Below are positions 26,275 through 34,866 of a DNA stretch of 64,000 nucleotides, piece after piece; position 1 is the first letter of the stretch, and each line of letters begins with the position of its first letter. Both the position numbers and the translations under genes were made by a program. The DNA lies in contig NZ_LIXZ01000002.1 of assembly GCF_001305855.1 (NCBI RefSeq), forward strand, positions 186,001-250,000, read 5' to 3'. The DNA is from Rossellomorea vietnamensis. GTDB taxonomy: Bacteria; Bacillota; Bacilli; Bacillales; Bacillaceae_B. The notes under the pieces were generated by a model that was not told the DNA's origin, made no database searches, and worked only from the letters and a program-made list of their open reading frames with translations.

Positions 26275-27509
26275 TCACTCTTCCCGATGACTGCTAAATC
26301 TTCCGTTTTTTTACGGATTTCTTCCGGATCGACCTTTAAGCGGGCAACCCCCGTTTCCATAGCTGTCTTGGCCACGGCAGCCGCTACAGCCGGTGCGACG
26401 CGCTTATCAAACGGTGCGGGAATCACGTAGTCCGCGTTCAGTTCGTCTTCCGTGATCAGAGAAGCAATCGCTTCAACAGCAGCCTGCTTCATTTTTTCAT
26501 TGATGTGAGTTGCACGTACGTCCAGTGCACCCCTGAAGATCCCCGGGAAGGCAAGGACATTGTTCACCTGGTTAGGGAAATCTGAGCGTCCTGTTCCGAT
26601 TACTTTGGCTCCGGCTGCTTTCGCAAGCTCCGGCATGATTTCAGGTACAGGGTTCGCCATGGCAAAGATGATCGGATCCTGTTTCATGGAAGAAACCATT
26701 TCTTCCGTTAAGGCTCCTGCAACAGATACACCGATGAATACGTCTGCATCCTTCAATACTTCAGCTAAGCCGCCCTTGATATGATCACGATTCGTAAATT
26801 TCGCCACTTCGTCTTTCGTAGAGTTCATCCCTTCAGGACGTCCTTCATAAATCGCACCCTTGGAATCACACATGATGATGTCCCTTACGCCATAACGGTA
26901 GAGAAGCTTAATGATGGCCATACCGGCAGCACCTGCACCATTCGCCACGACTTTGATTTCGGACATTTTCTTCCCGACAATTTTGAGAGCGTTCACAAGT
27001 CCCGCCACAGTTACGATCGCCGTACCATGCTGATCATCATGGAAAATAGGGATATTCGTTTCTTTCTTCAGGCGCTCTTCAATTTCAAAGCAATTCGGAG
27101 CGGCGATATCTTCAAGGTTCACCCCACCGAACGTTGGCTCAAGGAGCTTGACTGTTTCTACGATCTTGTCCACATCCGTTGTGTTCAAACAGATCGGGAA
27201 TGCGTCGACTCCTGCAAAACTCTTGAATAGTACCGCTTTTCCTTCCATGACGGGAAGAGCCGCTTCAGGTCCGATATTCCCAAGACCCAGAACAGCCGTA
27301 CCGTCAGAAACAACTGCGACCATATTCCCTTTCATCGTGTAATCATAGACGGTTTCAGGCTTGTCATAGATCACCTTACAAGGTTCCGCCACCCCAGGGG
27401 AGTAAGCCAGGCTCAAGTCATCCGCATTCCGGACTTCCACCTTGGATTTTGTTTCTAATTTCCCTTTATTCACTCGATGCATATGCAGAGCTTCTTCACG
27501 TAATGACAA
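26271..27509 (-). CDS. ytsJ: NADP-dependent malic enzyme YtsJ
   Basis: A 412-residue enzyme decarboxylating malate to pyruvate. N-terminal malic domain with SLAYSPGVAEPCKVI, the catalytic Lys in the GKAVLFKSFAGVDAFP region and metal ligands in FEIEERL...IPIFHDDQHGTA. C-terminal Rossmann domain has VVANGAGAAGMAI. In B. subtilis YtsJ is the major, NADP-preferring malic enzyme and balances NADPH. Length matches (410). The GntR gene follows with a 4-base overlap. Confidence 0.95.
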   Translation of the reverse strand: MSLREEALHMHRVNKGKLETKSKVEVRNADDLSLAYSPGVAEPCKVIYDKPETVYDYTMKGNMVAVVSDGTAVLGLGNIGPEAALPVMEGKAVLFKSFAGVDAFPICLNTTDVDKIVETVKLLEPTFGGVNLEDIAAPNCFEIEERLKKETNIPIFHDDQHGTAIVTVAGLVNALKIVGKKMSEIKVVANGAGAAGMAIIKLLYRYGVRDIIMCDSKGAIYEGRPEGMNSTKDEVAKFTNRDHIKGGLAEVLKDADVFIGVSVAGALTEEMVSSMKQDPIIFAMANPVPEIMPELAKAAGAKVIGTGRSDFPNQVNNVLAFPGIFRGALDVRATHINEKMKQAAVEAIASLITEDELNADYVIPAPFDKRVAPAVAAAVAKTAMETGVARLKVDPEEIRKKTEDLAVIGKSE

Positions 27510-27607
27510 ATTGGCTCACTCCTTCTGATTCTTTTACATACTATGGATCGAATCGTGCGAAAGACGAATCTTCTAAATGTAAAAATGGATAAATAAAATA
27601 ATAAGTT

Positions 27608-27634
27608 CAGAGGTGGTCAGACCACCTTTTTCTA
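27608..27634. terminator. terminator-like hairpin between dnaE and ytsJ
   Basis: AGGTGGT (27611-27617) pairs perfectly with ACCACCT (27621-27627) around a 3-base loop. The T run follows on the plus strand, where no gene needs it. On the minus strand, where dnaE ends, the following sequence has only scattered T. It is probably still the dnaE end signal, but orientation is odd. Confidence 0.4.
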
Positions 27635-27672
27635 TTAAACAATAATATAAATTGTGGTTTTAGTAAAGTGTG

Positions 27673-30600
27673 TTATTGCAATACCACATTCGACTCACCA
27701 AGAATTCGGTATAATTCCCTAAGTGCCTCCTGTGAAGGACGGATGCGGAGATGGTCCGGAAGCCTCACACTCTTTTTGGCTTGCTCGTAGTAGACGATGA
27801 CCGGATTCTTCCCTTTGAACCGGTTAATGGCTCGATGGATCCCCTCCATACAAGCTTCTTCATCCTGACCTGCGGCGATTTTTAAATAGAGCTTCTGGCT
27901 GCTCTCTTTCACCCTTGCCTGAACGTCTTCCATCGTTTCGAGCTGGTTTACGATGAACTGCAGCTTATCATTGCGATCTTCCACATTTCCTCCGAATAGG
28001 AGAATATTCCCTTCTTTGAGCAATGGCATGTTATGTTTGTACACATTTGGAAACACGACGGCTTCCATCTCACCGCTTTCGTCCCCGATTTCAAGAAAAG
28101 CCATCACTTCCCCTTTTTTGGTCCGGATCGATTTCATCCCGGTAATATAACCGCCGAGTGACATTTTCGATCCTTTTTGAAGATCGGCTATTTGCTGCAA
28201 TCCGAGGTTTTCAAATAAAGGCCGGTAAGAAGAAACCGGGTGATCCGATAAGTATAGTCCAAGTACCTGTTTCTCAAACTGAAGCTTCGTATCGATCGTC
28301 ATGTCATCCACTTCCACATATTTAGGCTTTAACATAAACGCCTCTTCCTCATGGAACAAGTCAGGATCGTCATCAGGATTCACAAGCTCCGCATGCTGTG
28401 CTGCCACATCGAGGCTTGCAAGCAAGGTAGCGCGGTCGATCCCGAATTCATCAAACGCCCCGGAGAGCACAAGATTCTCTAAGATCTTCCGGTTGATCGT
28501 CTTCGAAGACACCCTCATGCAGAAATCGAAAAGATCCTGAAACGGCTTTTCCTTTCTCGCACGGGTGATTTCCTTTAGAGCCGCAGCCCCGATACCTTTA
28601 ATCGCCCCTATGCTGTAGCGGATCACATTCTTTCCTTCCACTGTAAAAACAAACTGACTGCGATTGATGGACGGGGAAAGGATCTCAATGTCATACTGCG
28701 TCGCCTCCCGTATATACTGAGCCACCTTCGTTTCATTCCCAACGACAGACGTCAGGAGAGATGAAAGGAAGAACGCAGGGTAATGTGCTTTCAGGTAAGC
28801 GAGCTGATAGGCGATCATACTGTACGCAACAGCATGCGACCGGTTGAAACCGTAATCGGCGAAGCGGACGATCAAATCATAAATCGTATGGGCGACCTCT
28901 TCCCTGTAGCCTTTGCGTATCGAACCGGAAACGAAATGCTCCCGCTCCTGATCGAGGACATCCTTTTTCTTCTTGGAAACGGCCCGCCTGAGGAGATCCG
29001 CTTCTCCGAGGGAAAACCCGGCCATTTTCGATGCGATCTGCATGATCTGCTCCTGATACACAATGACCCCATACGTCATTTCAAGAATCGGTTTCAAATC
29101 GGGATGAGGATATTCCACCTGTTCTTTCCCATGTTTCCGATTGATATACATCGGGATATTCTCCATCGGACCCGGACGGTATAAGGCGTTCACCGCCACG
29201 ATGTCTTCAAATGAATTGGGTTTGAGCCCTTTCAGCACATTCCGCATCCCCTCCGATTCCAGCTGGAAGATCCCATTCGTCTGCCCTTTAGTGAGCAGCT
29301 CGAACGTTTTGGCATCATTCATTGGGATCGACTCGATGGCAAACGGTTTTCCCGTCCCGATTTCAACGTTCTTCACGATTCTTTCCAATATACTCAGATT
29401 GCGAAGTCCGAGGAAATCCATCTTCAACAATCCGATTTCCTCTAAAATATCCATAGAATACTGTGTCAGATGAATACCAGATGAACTCCCCTGGATCGGC
29501 ACCCACTGCACTAAAGGTGCTTCACTCATCACGACCCCCGCCGCATGGGTGGAGGTGTGTCTCGGAAGTCCTTCCAGTTTAAGAGCCGTCTGAAATAACT
29601 TTTTATAATGATCAGAGCCCGTCACAAATTCTCGGAAGCCCTTCGACTTTTCATACGCTTCCTGCAGCGTGATCCCAAGCTGATTCGGCACAAGCTTCGA
29701 AACCTGCTCCTGTTCCTTCATATTCAACCCGAACACGCGTCCCGTATCACGGAGCGCCGCTTTCGCTGCAAAAGTTCCGTAGGTAATGATCTGGGCGACA
29801 TGCAGGCTGCCGTACTTCCCTTCCACATATTCGATCACTTCATCTCGCCTGTGATCCGGGAAATCGATGTCGATATCCGGCATGGACACCCTTTCAGGAT
29901 TCAGGAATCGTTCAAACAGCAGATGATGCTCTAAGGGATCCACGTCCGTAATCCGGAGGGCGTAGGATACGAGGGAACCCGCTGCCGACCCCCGCCCCGG
30001 TCCTGTGAGGATCTTTTTTTCCTTCGCGTACTTCATGAAATCCCACACAATCAGGAAGTAGTCGCTGAACCCCATCCTGCCGATGACTTCAAGCTCATAA
30101 TCCAAGCGTTCGATATACTCATCGGAAATCGTTTCCACCCGCTCACTTAACCCTTTTTCACAAAGATGGGTCAATTCCTCGAGGGCGGTGACCCCATCAG
30201 GCAGAGGATATTTCGGAAGGAGCTGTTGATGGAAAGGAATGGTGAGATGGCAGCTGTCGGCGATCTTCATCGTATTTTCCAGTGCCTCCACATGATCAGA
30301 GAAGAGCTCCACCATCTGATCCTTGCTCTTGAAATAATACTCCTGTGATTCGAGTACGTCCCGGTCATCCTCTGACAGCTTAACCCCGTCACGGATCGCA
30401 GCCATGCACTCATGGGCAAAATGATCTTCCTGCTCGAGGTACTGCACATCATTGGTGGCGACCATTTCCGTCCCGGTCTCTTCAGCCGCCTGCTGCAATA
30501 AAGGGATAAGCGCATCCTCTGTGGCAATGCCATGCTTTTGAATGCTTAAGTAAAAGGAGTCCCGTCCGAATATCTGCTGATACGTTCGGATGCATTCCTT

Positions 30601-31023
30601 CGCTTTTTCAGTGTGATCATTCAATAGCAGACTCTCAATCTCACCCGAGACGCCTGGAGTGATGGCGATCAATCCCTTACTGTAGGATGAAAGCCACTTC
30701 AGCGGTAGCCCTTCTTTCGATTTCGCCCCGATGGCACTCGAGATTTTTAATAGATTCTGATAGCCCGTCTGATTTTTCACAAGGAGAATAAGGGGATGGG
30801 AGCCTTCCTCTGAGGCAATATCTGCGGTCAATCCGATGATCGGCTTGATATCTTCTTTTATACACGCCTTATAAAAAGGGATCGCGGCATACATCATATT
30901 CTTATCGGTCAAGGCAAGCGCCTTATACCCTGACTTCTTCGCTTTATGTACAAGTCCATTTATCGAAATCGTGCTAGACAAGAGACTATAGGCACTCGCT
31001 ATTTGTAAATGAACAAATGACAT
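27673..31023 (-). CDS. dnaE: DNA polymerase III subunit alpha, DnaE
   Basis: About 1116 residues; B. subtilis DnaE has 1115. The N-terminal PHP domain (SFVHLQIASAYSLLSST, ALTDKNMMYAAIPFYKAC, residues 1-200), the palm with SMPDIDIDFPDHRRDEVI carrying catalytic Asp residues and LLKMDFLGLRNL, then fingers, a helix-hairpin-helix, and a C-terminal OB-fold (LGGYITGMKSIRTKKGEVMAFLEIGD). In Gram-positives with PolC, DnaE extends primers on the lagging strand. Start at MSFVHLQ (31023); three more codons upstream are possible. It is divergent from ytrH. Confidence 0.97.
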   Translation of the reverse strand: MSFVHLQIASAYSLLSSTISINGLVHKAKKSGYKALALTDKNMMYAAIPFYKACIKEDIKPIIGLTADIASEEGSHPLILLVKNQTGYQNLLKISSAIGAKSKEGLPLKWLSSYSKGLIAITPGVSGEIESLLLNDHTEKAKECIRTYQQIFGRDSFYLSIQKHGIATEDALIPLLQQAAEETGTEMVATNDVQYLEQEDHFAHECMAAIRDGVKLSEDDRDVLESQEYYFKSKDQMVELFSDHVEALENTMKIADSCHLTIPFHQQLLPKYPLPDGVTALEELTHLCEKGLSERVETISDEYIERLDYELEVIGRMGFSDYFLIVWDFMKYAKEKKILTGPGRGSAAGSLVSYALRITDVDPLEHHLLFERFLNPERVSMPDIDIDFPDHRRDEVIEYVEGKYGSLHVAQIITYGTFAAKAALRDTGRVFGLNMKEQEQVSKLVPNQLGITLQEAYEKSKGFREFVTGSDHYKKLFQTALKLEGLPRHTSTHAAGVVMSEAPLVQWVPIQGSSSGIHLTQYSMDILEEIGLLKMDFLGLRNLSILERIVKNVEIGTGKPFAIESIPMNDAKTFELLTKGQTNGIFQLESEGMRNVLKGLKPNSFEDIVAVNALYRPGPMENIPMYINRKHGKEQVEYPHPDLKPILEMTYGVIVYQEQIMQIASKMAGFSLGEADLLRRAVSKKKKDVLDQEREHFVSGSIRKGYREEVAHTIYDLIVRFADYGFNRSHAVAYSMIAYQLAYLKAHYPAFFLSSLLTSVVGNETKVAQYIREATQYDIEILSPSINRSQFVFTVEGKNVIRYSIGAIKGIGAAALKEITRARKEKPFQDLFDFCMRVSSKTINRKILENLVLSGAFDEFGIDRATLLASLDVAAQHAELVNPDDDPDLFHEEEAFMLKPKYVEVDDMTIDTKLQFEKQVLGLYLSDHPVSSYRPLFENLGLQQIADLQKGSKMSLGGYITGMKSIRTKKGEVMAFLEIGDESGEMEAVVFPNVYKHNMPLLKEGNILLFGGNVEDRNDKLQFIVNQLETMEDVQARVKESSQKLYLKIAAGQDEEACMEGIHRAINRFKGKNPVIVYYEQAKKSVRLPDHLRIRPSQEALRELYRILGESNVVLQ

Positions 31024-31096
31024 GTTATGCACAACCTTTTTCTCAATATACCTTTATTATAGGTAAGAAACCGCAAAAAAGAAAATATGTTCTCCC

Positions 31097-31125
31097 TCAT
31101 ATCTTGTCCCCGAATCCCATATAGT
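31097..31125 (+). promoter_or_regulatory. SigE-type promoter for ytrHI
   Basis: TCATATC (31097-31103), 14 bases, then CATATAGT (31118-31125) agrees well with the mother-cell SigE pattern (kmATATT, N14, CATACAnT). It stands 36 bp before the ytrH start. B. subtilis ytrH is SigE-dependent. Confidence 0.6.
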
Positions 31126-31160
31126 TATCGTAAAGACACGTAATAGATGGAGATGATGAA

Positions 31161-31496
31161 ATGGCGGAAGCTTTCTTTCCGGAATTATTCAAAAGCTTCT
31201 TTATCGCTATGGGAGTATTGCTCGGCGGATCACTGCTCGGCGGATTGGCCTCGTTTGCCATGGGGCAGCCCCTATTCATTGAAATGAGACGACTATCCGA
31301 TTTCCTGCGCATTTGGGCCATCATCGCAGCGATCGGCGGCACATTCGATACAGTGTACAGCTTTGAAAAAGGCTTCCTGAATGGGGAGACAAAAGAACTC
31401 TTCAAACAATTCCTGTGGATACTCTCAGCCCTTGGAGGAGCCAACACGGCTGCCATGATCATCACGTGGCTCACCCAGGAACATATGCCGTCATGA
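31161..31496 (+). CDS. ytrH: sporulation membrane protein YtrH
   Basis: A 111-residue protein with three hydrophobic segments (FFIAMGVLLGGSLLGGLASFAMG, FLRIWAIIAAIGGTFDTV, FLWILSALGGANTAAMIITWL). The sequence and the position divergent from dnaE match B. subtilis YtrH, made in the mother cell and needed for efficient sporulation; its biochemical role is unknown. The stop overlaps the next gene's ATG (ATGA), indicating coupling with ytrI. Confidence 0.93.
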   Translation: MAEAFFPELFKSFFIAMGVLLGGSLLGGLASFAMGQPLFIEMRRLSDFLRIWAIIAAIGGTFDTVYSFEKGFLNGETKELFKQFLWILSALGGANTAAMIITWLTQEHMPS

Positions 31497-31999
31497 GGAT
31501 CCCTCCTTTCTACCGGCTCCCCTCCTGGCAGCGTTTCTTCGCCGGAATGGTCGTAGGAGGCATCATCAGCTGGATGATCTTCCTCTTCATGTTCGGCACC
31601 ATGCATGAAAAACAGGCCCTTAAAATAGAAGAACAAAAAAACGACATCAGCAAACTCAAACACACCCTCTCCTACTTGCAAGAAGAATATAAGCAGCTGA
31701 ATCAGGAAAACGAAAACGAACTGGTCATCCAGGAAGTCAAAATAAAGATCATCAACACGACCAAAACAAAAGTGGAGCTCCTCAGCATTCATGAAACCGA
31801 GGACAAACTGAGCGAAGATTTGCGGAGCCTCTTGACCAAGGACTTAGAAACGGTGTACGGGAATAAGGAACTCATAAAAAAAATCATTGAAAATAAAACC
31901 GTCAAGCTGAATGACAAGAACTTCCGGCTGAAAGTGAAGGAAATGTACTTTTATACGACCACACAGATTACATTGGAGTTGAAGTATGAGGATGATTAA
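31493..31999 (+). CDS. ytrI: sporulation membrane protein YtrI
   Basis: A 168-residue protein with one N-terminal membrane segment (FFAGMVVGGIISWMIFLFMFG, about 15-35), then a coiled-coil (HEKQALKIEEQKNDISKLKHT to about residue 70) and a small alpha/beta C-terminal domain. Start at ATG 31493, overlapping the ytrH stop; the frame is open upstream but that part is a shadow of ytrH. Partner of YtrH in B. subtilis sporulation. The topology suggests a membrane-anchored domain in the intermembrane space or mother cell. Confidence 0.92.
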   Translation: MRIPPFYRLPSWQRFFAGMVVGGIISWMIFLFMFGTMHEKQALKIEEQKNDISKLKHTLSYLQEEYKQLNQENENELVIQEVKIKIINTTKTKVELLSIHETEDKLSEDLRSLLTKDLETVYGNKELIKKIIENKTVKLNDKNFRLKVKEMYFYTTTQITLELKYEDD

Positions 32000-32014
32000 G
32001 AGTTGTTGGCTGTG

Positions 32015-32040
32015 AACCTGCCGGGTGGCGGGTTTTTTTT
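32015..32040 (+). terminator. rho-independent terminator after ytrI
   Basis: CCTGCC (32017-32022) pairs with GGCGGG (32027-32032), followed by eight T. Confidence 0.85.
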
Positions 32041-32388
32041 GTTTGATTTGCTCTTGATGGTTATAAAATGGCCGTTTGATTCCCTCTTTCATAGGCATTA
32101 TAGGGGGCATGGTCTTCACATTTAGTCGTGATTGCGTCATTTCCGACCGTAATTGCGTCAAAATTCAATTTATTGCGTCTTTATTTTGATAATTGCGTCA
32201 AAAGTGACCTTGATTGCGTCATTCCCATCGATCATTGCGTCAAATGACAAAATCACCCATCCCTGACCCCAGTCTTAATTGTATACTGAAATAAGTCAAA
32301 AAAAGTTCAAACATACATGAGAATAACGACCACATCCATTCGTTGTATATAATGTAAAGGCCTTTCAACCATATAAGGAGCGAATGAA
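32041..32388. other. intergenic region between ytrI and the ECF sigma gene
   Basis: No protein-coding signal seen. It contains the phased ATTGCGTCA array (32131-32242) and the promoter area of the sigma gene, where TTGTATATAATG at about 32343 offers a -10 element without a clear -35. Short minus-strand open frames lack ribosome sites. Confidence 0.6.
32131..32242 (+). repeat. phased array of six ATTGCGTCA nonamers
   Basis: ATTGCGTCA begins at 32131, 32152, 32172 (last base T), 32192, 32213 and 32234. Start-to-start distances are 21, 20, 20, 21 and 21 bp, about two helical turns, so all copies face the same side of the helix. The 11-12 base spacers differ in sequence. The periods are not multiples of three, so this is not a coding repeat. 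It looks like an iterated protein binding site. Function unknown. Confidence 0.9.
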
Positions 32389-32952
32389 ATGAAAAGTGCA
32401 CCGACCAATTTCATAAAAAGGTTAAAAAAGAAAAAAGAGGATGCATTGGAGTATATTATCGATGCATACATGCCGCTTGTGAAAACAATCGCTACAAAAA
32501 TCCTACACAATCAAAATCGTCTGGACGTCGAAGAATGTGTCAACGATGTATTCCTGACCGTCTGGCAAAACGCCCATCAGTTTAAAGGAGAGCCAGAAGA
32601 CTTCAAAAAGTGGATCGGGATGATCACGAAATACAAGGCAATCGACCGATACCGCCAGGCAGAAAAACGGAATGCCCGTGAACATTGTGACGAATCCCTT
32701 CTTCAAAGCTCGAGCACACCGGGAACGGAACCTTCCGTATTGCGACGGGAAGAAAAAAATGAATTATTCGCAGCGATCAGTCAGCTGGAGGAATTGGACC
32801 GGGATATTTTTATGATGAAGTATTATTTAGATTTATCCAATATGGAAATTGCTGATGTATTAAACCTTTCGAAAGCGGCTGTGGATAATCGTCTATACCG
32901 CGGGAAGAGAAAATTGGCCTCGAATGTAAAGTTAAAGGAGCGACTGGTATGA
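32389..32952 (+). CDS. ECF-type RNA polymerase sigma factor
   Basis: A 187-residue sigma-70 family protein with region 2 (DALEYIIDAYMPLVKTIATKIL, DVEECVNDVFLTVWQNAHQFKG, WIGMITKYKAIDRYRQAEKR) and region 4 (LEELDRDIFMMKYYLDLSNMEIADVLNLSKAAVDNRLYRGKRKL, about 133-175). AAGGAGCG precedes the ATG. The last codons overlap the next gene, which encodes a DUF4179 membrane protein, the usual anti-sigma partner of this ECF group. The stimulus is unknown. The phased array lies 150-260 bp upstream. Confidence 0.92.
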   Translation: MKSAPTNFIKRLKKKKEDALEYIIDAYMPLVKTIATKILHNQNRLDVEECVNDVFLTVWQNAHQFKGEPEDFKKWIGMITKYKAIDRYRQAEKRNAREHCDESLLQSSSTPGTEPSVLRREEKNELFAAISQLEELDRDIFMMKYYLDLSNMEIADVLNLSKAAVDNRLYRGKRKLASNVKLKERLV

Positions 32953-33965
32953 GCATGAAGGAATGGAAGGAATTAGATATCGACTCTCTTGAACTCGAAG
33001 AAGTGACCGACCTGGAAACAAAGCGCGTCAAACAATATGTATTAAACAATCGGAAAAAGACAAATGTTTGGAGGAATATGGCCGTCGCATCCGTTATGCT
33101 GATCGGCGTCTCCGCAGCGGCAAGCTATGCGTATCCCTCGTTTGCCACACAGCTCCCGTTCATGGACGATGTCATACGCTATTTTACTGATGAGCCATAT
33201 AAAGAGTTTGAAGACTACTCGACTGATATCGGACTTTCCCAGACAAGTAATGGTGTGACCATCCTGATTGATAACGCCGTTTATGACGGCACGAATATCA
33301 AAATATCCTATGCCATCGAAACGGACAAAGATTTCGGTGAAGACATCCACAGCGGTGGACAATGGTTTGATATCAAGGGTGCGAACGGAAGCGGCGGGAG
33401 CAGTCAACTCACCAAAATCAGCCCTACCCGCTATGTCGGATTGTCCTCCATCACCCCTAGCTTTAAAGGCGGGGATTTTCCGGAAAAGGTGGACATCACG
33501 TGGGAACCAGAGACTCTTTATAGCACGTCCAATGATACAGAAGTAAAAGGAGACTGGTCATTCGCCTTCTCATTAAAACGGCTTGAAGGCGATCTGCAGC
33601 TAATCAATGAAACGGTTCAGAGTAAAGATGTAACCTTCACATTGAAGTCTGTTGAGTATACCGATGTATCAACCGTCATTGCTTACAAACAGGTGGCGAC
33701 GGACAATCTGCTCGAGGAGTGGCCAGAGGTTTCACCCGTCTTCAAAGTGACGGACGACCTGGGTCATGTATATATGGACGGAACGGGTGGTGGCGGTTTT
33801 TCAACAGATAACGGAAAAACATATGAAGGGACCACAGAATTCGGAACCATCCAGGATGGTGCCAGCCGACTCATCATCCAACCCATTGAAATTGCCAGTC
33901 TCGGGTCGGGGAAAGGTCATACAGAAATTGAGCTCGAACCGATCGTCATTGATTTAGAAAAATAA
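32949..33965 (+). CDS. DUF4179 domain membrane protein, probable anti-sigma factor
   Basis: A 338-residue protein: about 38 cytoplasmic residues (KEWKELDIDSLELEEVTDLETKR region, the likely sigma-binding part), one membrane segment (about 39-58, MAVASVMLIGVSAAASYAYP) and a large extracellular beta-rich domain with the DUF4179 pattern (GVTILIDNAVYDGTNIKISYAIET, then DVTFTLKSVEYTDVSTVIAYK). No zinc-binding HxxxCxxC motif. Overlap of 4 bases with the sigma gene implies coupled synthesis. Role as anti-sigma is inferred from arrangement and family context. Confidence 0.85.
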   Translation: MSMKEWKELDIDSLELEEVTDLETKRVKQYVLNNRKKTNVWRNMAVASVMLIGVSAAASYAYPSFATQLPFMDDVIRYFTDEPYKEFEDYSTDIGLSQTSNGVTILIDNAVYDGTNIKISYAIETDKDFGEDIHSGGQWFDIKGANGSGGSSQLTKISPTRYVGLSSITPSFKGGDFPEKVDITWEPETLYSTSNDTEVKGDWSFAFSLKRLEGDLQLINETVQSKDVTFTLKSVEYTDVSTVIAYKQVATDNLLEEWPEVSPVFKVTDDLGHVYMDGTGGGGFSTDNGKTYEGTTEFGTIQDGASRLIIQPIEIASLGSGKGHTEIELEPIVIDLEK

Positions 33966-34017
33966 ATGATCACTCCCCTATTTAAGTTGAGGTTCGGACT
34001 TTTATAGGGGATTTATT
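33960..34017. terminator. hairpin between converging DUF4179 and hydrolase genes
   Basis: CCCCTAT (33975-33981) pairs with ATAGGGG (34004-34010), flanked by AATAAAT and ATTTATT. The loop is long (22 bases) and the T tract is broken, so it is a moderate terminator. Confidence 0.5.
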
Positions 34018-34864
34018 CATTGTATTTATTCATCCACTCACGAATTTCTCCCGCCACTCGTTCTGGACAATCCCAGTGCACATTATGTTTCGTATTCTCG
34101 ATCCCGACAATTTTCACCCTCCTGACCGAACGCAGCAGTTTCTCGATGGCTTTCTGCCTTGAAGGGTCTGAGAAGGGAATCGTAGCATGAAAGAATAAAA
34201 CAGAGCACTCAATCCCTTGATAAGTTGTAGAGCACGGTTCATGATAAAAAGATTTGATCGTCGCCAAAAGACTGTTCCGATCCGCTCTCAACTGGTAATG
34301 GCCATCCACAATGACAAAATTTGAAGAAATAATTCCTTCAAGCTGAGGGTCCCAAGTTCTTGTCGTGTACTCCTGATATATGTTCACTACATCTGTCCAG
34401 GACTCATACCGACTGGAATCTATGTATTCCGCCCAATCTGAAAGGGCTTTTCCCTTCTTGTATCCCTCAACCATTTCAGGGAACACATACCCTCCGTCTA
34501 TTAAAATAAGTCCCTTTATTTGATGCGGGTATTGCTTGGCCATATGCAGTGACAGATCTGCTCCCCAGGAATGTCCCAATACATATATGGGTTCAGACGT
34601 CATTCTCATAATGACGCCAATGATCCGTTTCGCAAGTGATGAAAAAAGGTAGTCTTCTTCGCTTTCCAAAGGCTCGGTTTCTCCGTGTCCCGGAAGATCC
34701 AATAGAATGAGATGAAAATCGTTGCGGAGATATCCTGCGAGTTCAATAAAGCTTTTGGAGTCCCCTGTCATTCCGTGGAGACATACAAGTGTGGGTAGGT
34801 GTTTGTCACCTATTTCATATATTGTAAAGGTGTGGTGGTCAATCGTTATTGTAACTTCCTTCAT
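34013..34864 (-). CDS. alpha/beta hydrolase
   Basis: A 283-residue single-domain hydrolase with LVCLHGMTGDSKSF (oxyanion strand, HG), the nucleophile elbow LGHSWGADLS (Ser near residue 105), an acid around LFFHATIPFSDPS and the C-terminal His in GIENTKHNVHWDCPERV. All three catalytic positions look intact. Substrate not predictable. The start is the ATG at 34864, 7 bases after GGAGGG; nearer upstream ATG crowds the ribosome site. Last gene of a five-gene minus-strand run of transferases and hydrolases. Confidence 0.88.
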   Translation of the reverse strand: MKEVTITIDHHTFTIYEIGDKHLPTLVCLHGMTGDSKSFIELAGYLRNDFHLILLDLPGHGETEPLESEEDYLFSSLAKRIIGVIMRMTSEPIYVLGHSWGADLSLHMAKQYPHQIKGLILIDGGYVFPEMVEGYKKGKALSDWAEYIDSSRYESWTDVVNIYQEYTTRTWDPQLEGIISSNFVIVDGHYQLRADRNSLLATIKSFYHEPCSTTYQGIECSVLFFHATIPFSDPSRQKAIEKLLRSVRRVKIVGIENTKHNVHWDCPERVAGEIREWMNKYNE

Positions 34865-34866
34865 GC

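Noticed and set aside
31097-31792. 231-codon minus-strand open frame opposite ytrH/ytrI
   Set aside because: Antisense to two conserved spore genes, no ribosome site, composition of a shadow frame.
32131-32242. CRISPR array
   Set aside because: Repeats are only 9 bases and spacers 11-12 bases, far below CRISPR sizes; no cas genes or leader nearby.
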